Virus record (IMG/VR): IMGVR_UViG_3300025010_000156
Span: 1 to 35,100 of that record
Length of the DNA stretch: 35,100 nt
DNA from: a virus
Direction: 5' to 3' (one strand)
Part shown: positions 31,042-35,100 of the stretch, piece after piece
Layout: every line of letters begins with the position of its first letter
Numbering within the stretch: position 1 is the stretch's first letter
The notes under the pieces: model-generated
What the model was told of the DNA's origin: nothing
Database searches by the model: none
Seen by the model: the letters and a program-made list of their open reading frames with translations, nothing else
Translations under genes and position numbers: made by a program

Positions 31042-31947
31042 TTAAAATGGTAAATCTTTGCCACTTTTGGGAGTGGAAGATGCAGTCTTTGCACCAGAAC
31101 TACTAGGTTTTTTATTTTTTAACTCTTCAAGATGCTCTGCTCTTACGGTCATTGCATTTTTGATAGTCTCTACACTAAACAACAAGGGACTGTCTTCGAT
31201 ATACGGCTCTGTGCCACCAGTAAATATCATTTCTCTTGTTGTAATAGTAGTTGTAGTTTCTTTTGGTTTCCCAATTGCAACCGCAGTCACTTTTTTATTT
31301 GTAAATACTGTATTAATTAAGTCGCCAAAAATTTTAATTGTTTGACCTGCTTCATACATAGAGTCTACAGCATCAATATATTCTTTGTCTGCTACGATAA
31401 ACTCCATTGGAACAACTTTTCCATCGTAAATTGGAACTAATCCACTAATGATTTTTCTTCCTGTTAAATCACCAGTTTTTTTATCTATTTCATCATTAAT
31501 CTTATGTATGAATACTTCCACCTCAAACTCAGCTTTTGGTTCAAACTCTTCTCCAGGTTTTAACCTATTAACAAAGTTTGTATTAATTTTAATAGAAGAC
31601 TTTAACTCACCAGCAGGATTGTAATAATCGTTTACCACTAATTTTGCTCCAGTAATTCTTACTTTATCAGCTTCTTCTTTGCCTACCTTTGCAATGGATT
31701 TGTACTCATCCATTATTGTTGTCAATCCCTTGAATACTGAATTATCGTTTCCATCTTTTTTCAATTTATAAGCGAAAACATCAACCGTATGAATTGAGTT
31801 TTCCTCTGTTTGAATAACGACCTCTCCGGTTATAGCTTCCTTGCCTTGTACTTGCTTTACTTCAATATTGATTTCTGATACTGTTCCTTCGATAATCACC
31901 TTGTTTTCAGCTTCTCTAAGTAGTGTATTTGCATTGTTTTCAGTCAT
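31042..31947 (-). CDS. Single-stranded DNA-binding protein-like, with SSB-type C-terminal tip
   Basis: 301 aa with GAAAGAAGG before the ATG. Two beta-rich regions (about 15-130 and 137-245) are consistent with two OB folds; for example NKVIIEGTVSEINIEV, then VRITGAKLVVNDYYN and FEVEVFIHKIND. A Ser/Lys/Pro-rich tail leads to KDLPF at the very end, copying the acidic-hydrophobic tip (DDIPF or DLPF) through which SSB recruits partners. It lies upstream of the Sak4-like ATPase, helicase and primase. No strict SSB family match is claimed. Its ribosome-binding site is buried in a long stem that overlaps a small leader ORF. Confidence 0.75.
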   Translation of the reverse strand: MTENNANTLLREAENKVIIEGTVSEINIEVKQVQGKEAITGEVVIQTEENSIHTVDVFAYKLKKDGNDNSVFKGLTTIMDEYKSIAKVGKEEADKVRITGAKLVVNDYYNPAGELKSSIKINTNFVNRLKPGEEFEPKAEFEVEVFIHKINDEIDKKTGDLTGRKIISGLVPIYDGKVVPMEFIVADKEYIDAVDSMYEAGQTIKIFGDLINTVFTNKKVTAVAIGKPKETTTTITTREMIFTGGTEPYIEDSPLLFSVETIKNAMTVRAEHLEELKNKKPSSSGAKTASSTPKSGKDLPF

Positions 31948-31956
31948 TGTTTAATT

Positions 31957-32022
31957 CCTTCTTTCAATATTTTTATTTTATTATTTAGAACACAAGTAGT
32001 TTGAAAATATATTGAAAGAAGG
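31957..32022 (-). promoter_or_regulatory. Stem sequestering the SSB-like gene ribosome-binding site
   Basis: CCTTCTTTCAATAT (31957-31970 on the plus strand) and its exact reverse complement (32009-32022) form a 14-bp stem across 38 nt, extendable by four T-A pairs past one bulged base. In the minus-strand RNA the 3' arm contains GAAAGAAGG, the Shine-Dalgarno of the SSB-like gene, and the 5' arm lies inside a 30-codon leader ORF. Translation of the leader or binding of a protein could open or lock the stem. Confidence 0.7.
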
Positions 32023-32073
32023 TGGACTTAATCCGCGTTTAATAGGGACTCTATACTTTCTTTTGTTTTTTAT
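31981..32073 (-). CDS. Candidate 30-aa leader ORF upstream of the SSB-like gene
   Basis: A near-perfect AAGGAGGTG is followed after 7 nt by an in-frame ATA, then MKNKRKYRVPIKRG if ATA is read as Met, ending SNYLCSK before TAA at 31981-31983. No ATG, GTG or TTG is placed to use this site. ATA starts are very rare, so the ORF may be non-translated. If used, ribosomes would pass through the 5' arm of the stem covering the SSB site. The peptide is very basic at the N-terminus. Confidence 0.35.
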   Translation of the reverse strand: MKNKRKYRVPIKRGLSPPSFNIFSNYLCSK

Positions 32074-32177
32074 ACTAACACCTCCTTAAATAAAATATCT
32101 ACACTAAGATTGTATTTATATACCGCATTGATATTAGTAATTCTAGTTCCTATATTTTTCTACTCCTTTATTTTTTA

Positions 32178-32753
32178 TTATCGTATAACTTTTACATCAA
32201 AATTAAATTCTAGGCACTTTCTACTAGCCAAATAATCACACCAATGTACAAAATGTTGTATTTTACTTTTTGGTCTTGGTAAAACTTCTTTTTTAGTTTT
32301 GTAATCAAATATGAATTGCCCCATATGCGACTCAATATTGTCAACAATCATATTTAATACATTTTCATCTATACAACTATTTATTTCTGTATTAGACCTA
32401 ATCATTTTTGCAGCAATTAAAGGATGTTCTGTGACTGTATGAGAACTATTTTCTATACCTGATTTATAACTATCGTGTAATATTAAAGATGAAACAATTA
32501 TATCTTTATCATCTTCTGTGTATTTAAAAATATCCAACCTAAACATTTCTACTGCGATTCTTACTGCTGATTGGGTATGTCTAACCAAACCTCCTTCTCC
32601 TAAAGCATAATTTGGGTGATATTTTCCTGAAGATGATGCAGGAATTGAGAAAAAGTATTCTGGTAAAGTATTTAATGTTTTCTCTGTAAACTCTTTAATT
32701 TTAGGATTTAATATGTATGATAGTTCTGTTTTGAATATATCTAATCTATCCAA
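32178..32753 (-). CDS. HD-domain phosphohydrolase
   Basis: 191 aa; TTG start with AAAGGAG upstream. Metal ligands of an HD fold are in order: GGLVRHT (His59), LILHDSYK (His93-Asp94), EHPLIAAKM (His110), SHMGQF (His143) and HWCDYLAS (Asp173). Such proteins hydrolyse nucleotides, often dNTPs, dNMPs or cyclic nucleotides. It is the first gene after the strongest promoter in the window and precedes SSB, so a role in nucleotide handling during replication is likely. Substrate unknown. Confidence 0.8.
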   Translation of the reverse strand: MDRLDIFKTELSYILNPKIKEFTEKTLNTLPEYFFSIPASSSGKYHPNYALGEGGLVRHTQSAVRIAVEMFRLDIFKYTEDDKDIIVSSLILHDSYKSGIENSSHTVTEHPLIAAKMIRSNTEINSCIDENVLNMIVDNIESHMGQFIFDYKTKKEVLPRPKSKIQHFVHWCDYLASRKCLEFNFDVKVIR

Positions 32754-32804
32754 CTATTTACTCCTTTCTTCTTAATAAATTATTTATTTCTTAACCTCTT
32801 AATC

Positions 32805-32834
32805 ATTATACCATACTACTCATACTGATGTCAA
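32805..32834 (-). promoter_or_regulatory. Consensus SigA-type promoter of the replication module
   Basis: On the minus strand TTGACA (32829-32834) and TATAAT (32805-32810), both perfect, have an 18-bp spacer, with TGG just before the -10. The start would be near 32798, 45 nt before the HD gene. It is well placed to drive the HD, SSB, Sak4-like and replisome genes. Confidence 0.9.
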
Positions 32835-33062
32835 ATGTATTTATTTTATAATTTATAAAAATATTTCACATCTTCATTTTCTCCATAATCCTTCGAAATC
32901 TCACTTTCATAGGATGTAATATATAACATAATTATTTATACCTATTTAATGACCGCAAACCCTACTGTCACAACAGTTTCAGGACTATTTTAACCATTTT
33001 TATGAGAATTAGAGTTTTTGGTCATTTTAAGCATAAACCTATAAAACGAAAATTTCTTGAGG
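32835..33062 (-). other. Intergenic segment upstream of the replication promoter
   Basis: With the promoter and HD leader this makes a gene gap of about 310 bp. ACTGT-CACA-ACAGT (about 32964-32977) forms a small hairpin with GAAAC/GTTTG flanks. A 27-codon ORF (32846-32929) has no proper ribosome-binding site and is not called. Otherwise nothing recognisable. Confidence 0.4.
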
Positions 33063-33686
33063 TTATTTAATATCATCTTTCCAACTAGTATCCATAGCTC
33101 CTACACTTCGATAATTACATACTGACTTACTTAAACTAGTATACAAAGAATCCGTACCAATACTATTAGCAGTATAATTTGAAGCAAATTGTCCACTAAT
33201 ACCAAAACTCTGAGCAGTTCCTACAGCATCAATATTTGCCCCCAAGAATAAGAATTGCCAATTATATGTATTAGTTTGATGTTCAATCATTTCTTTAATT
33301 TGCTTTCGATTAAATTCTTTACTCTGATTTTCTTGACCATCAGTAGTAATAACAAAGATTACTTTACTTGGTCTATTGTCTTCGTTCAATTTATTAAGTC
33401 TATCTCCTACAGTATTAATTGTTTTTCCAATAGCATCTAATAAAGCAGTCATACCTCTAGCTGAATATTCCTTAGTAGTCATTGGTTTCACTGTTTTAAT
33501 ATCTATTCCATTGTGTAGAATTTCATATTGGTCATCAAATAGAATTGTAGTTAATAATGCCTCTCCATATTCTTGCTTTTGAGTTTCAATAAATGAGTTA
33601 AAACCTCCAATTGTATCAGCGACTAGAGAATCCATAGAACCAGAACGATCTAAGATAAAGACGATTTCAGTTAAATTGTTTTTCAT
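33063..33686 (-). CDS. von Willebrand factor A domain protein
   Basis: 207 aa from the ATG at 33684-33686, which has AAGGA 7 nt upstream and follows the previous stop by one base; an upstream ATG 13 codons earlier has no site. The metal-ion-dependent adhesion site is complete: DRSGSM (Asp13, Ser15, Ser17), GMT (Thr80) and TTDG (Asp116). Alternating strands and helices span the whole length with no signal peptide or membrane segment, so it is a single cytosolic vWA domain. These bind partner proteins through the metal. Partner unknown, perhaps encoded just upstream. Confidence 0.85.
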   Translation of the reverse strand: MKNNLTEIVFILDRSGSMDSLVADTIGGFNSFIETQKQEYGEALLTTILFDDQYEILHNGIDIKTVKPMTTKEYSARGMTALLDAIGKTINTVGDRLNKLNEDNRPSKVIFVITTDGQENQSKEFNRKQIKEMIEHQTNTYNWQFLFLGANIDAVGTAQSFGISGQFASNYTANSIGTDSLYTSLSKSVCNYRSVGAMDTSWKDDIK

Positions 33687-33687
33687 A

Positions 33688-34398
33688 TTATTTTCCTTCT
33701 TTCTTAATTTTCTCAAGAGCATCATTTAATTGTTTCAGAAAATGTGCAGGATCATCATTGGAATCTAGAGTTAAATTGATTGTAATATTATTAATAATGG
33801 GAGTTTTAGATTCTTTTACATTTTCTTCATCTTTCTCAACTTCTTCTACCCAATCCCATTCTTCTGGTTCATTATCTCCTAAAACATCAGAAATAACTCT
33901 TACGCAACCATTACGTTGTTTAATAGCTACAATGTCCCAATCATCATTTTCTGGAGTTAATTCTTCGTTATAATCATCTAATGATATTCCATCACCACTG
34001 TATCCTTCCGCTATATCAATTTTATCATAGAAGATAAAATCACCTTCAAGGTCATTCAATAAAGCGAATAGAACTCCATTTCTCATTTTAAACAACATAG
34101 AACTATTTAAATCAAATTTCTTCATTTTAACATTCCTACTTTCATTATTATTCTCTTGATTTGCGTTTACTTCATTTTCTATGTATGGTTCAAAATCTTC
34201 TGGTAAGAAAAAATCACCTTTATTTGATCTTTCTGTGGATTCTAAAACGATATAATGAGAACAAATCTCTGATACGAATAAATATGGTTGGTTTTCACTC
34301 TGTGCATACTTCCACTCGATACTACCATCTAAATTTCCACAATAACTTTTTGAATGAGGAGTTACCTTCATTCCCACAATAACATGTTCTCTTTTCAA
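33688..34398 (-). CDS. Hypothetical two-part protein, possible in-frame gene fusion
   Basis: 236 aa. The first part (1-75, VIVGMKVTPHSKSYCGN to LPEDFEPY) reads as a complete small domain, then a polar linker. At residue 92 a second unit starts MKKFDLNSSMLFKMRNG. The internal ATG (34123-34125) keeps its own AGGA site, and the 20 bp around it are identical to those at the start of the gene at 34715. The second part is acidic and beta-rich with a C-terminal helix (DPAHFLKQLNDALEKIKK). Two products, 236 and 145 aa, are possible. Function unknown. Confidence 0.65.
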   Translation of the reverse strand: MKREHVIVGMKVTPHSKSYCGNLDGSIEWKYAQSENQPYLFVSEICSHYIVLESTERSNKGDFFLPEDFEPYIENEVNANQENNNESRNVKMKKFDLNSSMLFKMRNGVLFALLNDLEGDFIFYDKIDIAEGYSGDGISLDDYNEELTPENDDWDIVAIKQRNGCVRVISDVLGDNEPEEWDWVEEVEKDEENVKESKTPIINNITINLTLDSNDDPAHFLKQLNDALEKIKKEGK

Positions 34399-34724
34399 TT
34401 TATCTAACTCCTTTCTATAATAAATTCTTACTGAGCAAATTGACTCAATTTCTCTCTTAATTCCAAATGTGTATTAATTTTTGCTTCTGCTTCATTTTTA
34501 ACCTGCTGTGTATTGACCAGCTCTAATTCTAACGCATGAATTTTTTCTTGACTCTGAATTTTAGATTGATTTAGCATCTCGTTTGCTTTGTCAATTTCTT
34601 GAACTGCTTGCTTAAACATAGATACTGCATTATCAACTACTCCTACTGCTTTTTCAATCATCATAGAAGGTGTTAAAGTTGTTACTACGACATTCTTTTT
34701 AAATAATTTCTTCATTTTAACATT
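34115..34724. repeat. Identical 20-bp translation-start segments
   Basis: AATTTCTTCATTTTAACATT occurs at 34115-34134 and 34705-34724. On the minus strand each contains an ATG with the AAGAAATT start of a gene (MKKF and MKKL) plus its upstream spacer. They mark a shared start module, probably from duplication. Confidence 0.7.
34428..34715 (-). CDS. Small coiled-coil protein
   Basis: 95 aa with AGAGG before the ATG. A short basic N-terminus (MKKLFKKNVVVTTLT) is followed by one long amphipathic helix (about 20-90) with heptads, for example DNAVSMFKQAVQEIDKANEML. No transmembrane segment. It probably oligomerises and may be a structural partner of its neighbours. Function unknown. Confidence 0.65.
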   Translation of the reverse strand: MKKLFKKNVVVTTLTPSMMIEKAVGVVDNAVSMFKQAVQEIDKANEMLNQSKIQSQEKIHALELELVNTQQVKNEAEAKINTHLELREKLSQFAQ

Positions 34725-34764
34725 ACCTCTTTCATTTATAATTTATTTTATATAAGTTAATATT

Positions 34765-34944
34765 TTAACTCCTCTCCACTACTCTAAACAACACACCATT
34801 ATTACTCTTGTGAAACTTGAACAATTCATTACCATTATGCAAATCATTTTGAATATAATAATACTCAGAATCTTCTTTCATAATTATTCTGTATGTATCT
34901 TTGTTAAATGTGTAATAATCTTTTAGAAATACTAGTTTTTGCAA
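34765..34944 (-). CDS. Small hypothetical protein
   Basis: 59 aa from the TTG at 34942-34944, placed 7-8 nt after AAAAGGAGG. An in-frame GTG three codons earlier overlaps that site and is less likely. Aromatic-rich strands (EYYYIQNDLHNGNELFKFHK) suggest a small beta fold. Function unknown. Confidence 0.6.
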   Translation of the reverse strand: MQKLVFLKDYYTFNKDTYRIIMKEDSEYYYIQNDLHNGNELFKFHKSNNGVLFRVVERS

Positions 34945-34976
34945 TAATATCACCTCCTTTTAAAAACCTTACAACT

Positions 34977-35100
34977 CTATTGCATCAAACAAACACTACA
35001 AGAACAACCCATGCAATCTCCTTTATAACCTTGTTCTTCACATTTGTCTGCGTCTTCTTGCATTTCTTTAGTCATTTTCTTTACTACATATCCATTTTCG
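34977..35100 (-). CDS. Cys-rich protein, C-terminal fragment at window edge
   Basis: The final 40 codons end at TAG (34977-34979); the start is beyond the window. The tail has KCEEQGYKGDCMGCSCSVCLMQ-like spacing, with cysteines as C-x8-C-x2-C-x-C-x2-C, suited to a metal or redox site. AAAGGAG within it is coding. Family not recognisable from the fragment. Confidence 0.55.
   Translation of the reverse strand, partial: ENGYVVKKMTKEMQEDADKCEEQGYKGDCMGCSCSVCLMQ

Noticed and set aside
33687-33725. Longer start of the vWA gene
   Set aside because: The extra residues (MMLLRKLRKKENN) are the out-of-frame end of the preceding gene; the ATG at 33686 has its own site.
1-35100. tRNA or rRNA genes
   Set aside because: I saw no cloverleaf with CCA end or rRNA-like conserved stretch on either strand, though a dedicated search was not possible.

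Overview
This strongly AT-rich window looks like part of a large extrachromosomal element of a low-GC Gram-positive bacterium, most likely Bacillus-related. Shine-Dalgarno sequences are near-canonical (AAAGGAGG type), TTG and GTG starts are frequent, and promoters are SigA-like. No virion, integrase, tRNA or CRISPR genes are visible, so phage or plasmid cannot be decided from the window. The combination of a plasmid-style maintenance locus with a phage-style replisome suggests a phage-plasmid.

Layout. (a) 1-2811 is a maintenance region. The start of an actin-like segregation gene runs off the left edge. Divergent from it is a coiled-coil protein with a probable ribbon-helix-helix N-terminus, and an array of GTAAACA repeats lies between the two. 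A winged-helix replication initiator follows, with a long leader that carries two candidate antisense RNAs and an attenuator-like terminator. Origin-like repeats lie inside the initiator gene. (b) 2827-10169, minus strand, holds small, mostly unrecognised and often Cys-rich genes. Among them are nucleotide-metabolism genes: a deoxyribosyltransferase-like protein, a dNMP kinase and a ThyX-like protein. (c) 10368-12521 has one plus-strand zinc protein, a free-standing homing-endonuclease-like gene and a large palindrome. (d) 12533-17624 has a Nudix hydrolase and a B12-dependent class II ribonucleotide reductase (nrdJ) carrying two inteins. (e) 17692-19243 holds small genes. (f) 19321-32753 is the replication and recombination module. 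In transcription order (right to left) it reads: HD-domain protein, SSB-like protein, Sak4-like RecA-fold ATPase, zinc protein, DnaB-type helicase, Toprim primase, PD-(D/E)XK Fe-S nuclease, DnaE-type DNA polymerase, RecD2-type helicase. A consensus promoter at 32805-32834 precedes it. From memory, gene order and lengths resemble the yorG-yorL block of Bacillus phage SPbeta. (g) 33063-35100 has a von Willebrand A protein, accessory proteins and the end of a Cys-rich gene cut by the window edge.

Together the element appears to supply its own replisome and dNTP supply and to control copy number and partition. The most interesting signals are non-coding: the paired antisense RNAs before rep, the origin-like array inside rep, a stem that hides the SSB ribosome-binding site and overlaps a tiny leader ORF, and a set of intergenic hairpins whose imperfect pairs are G-U only in the transcribed strand.
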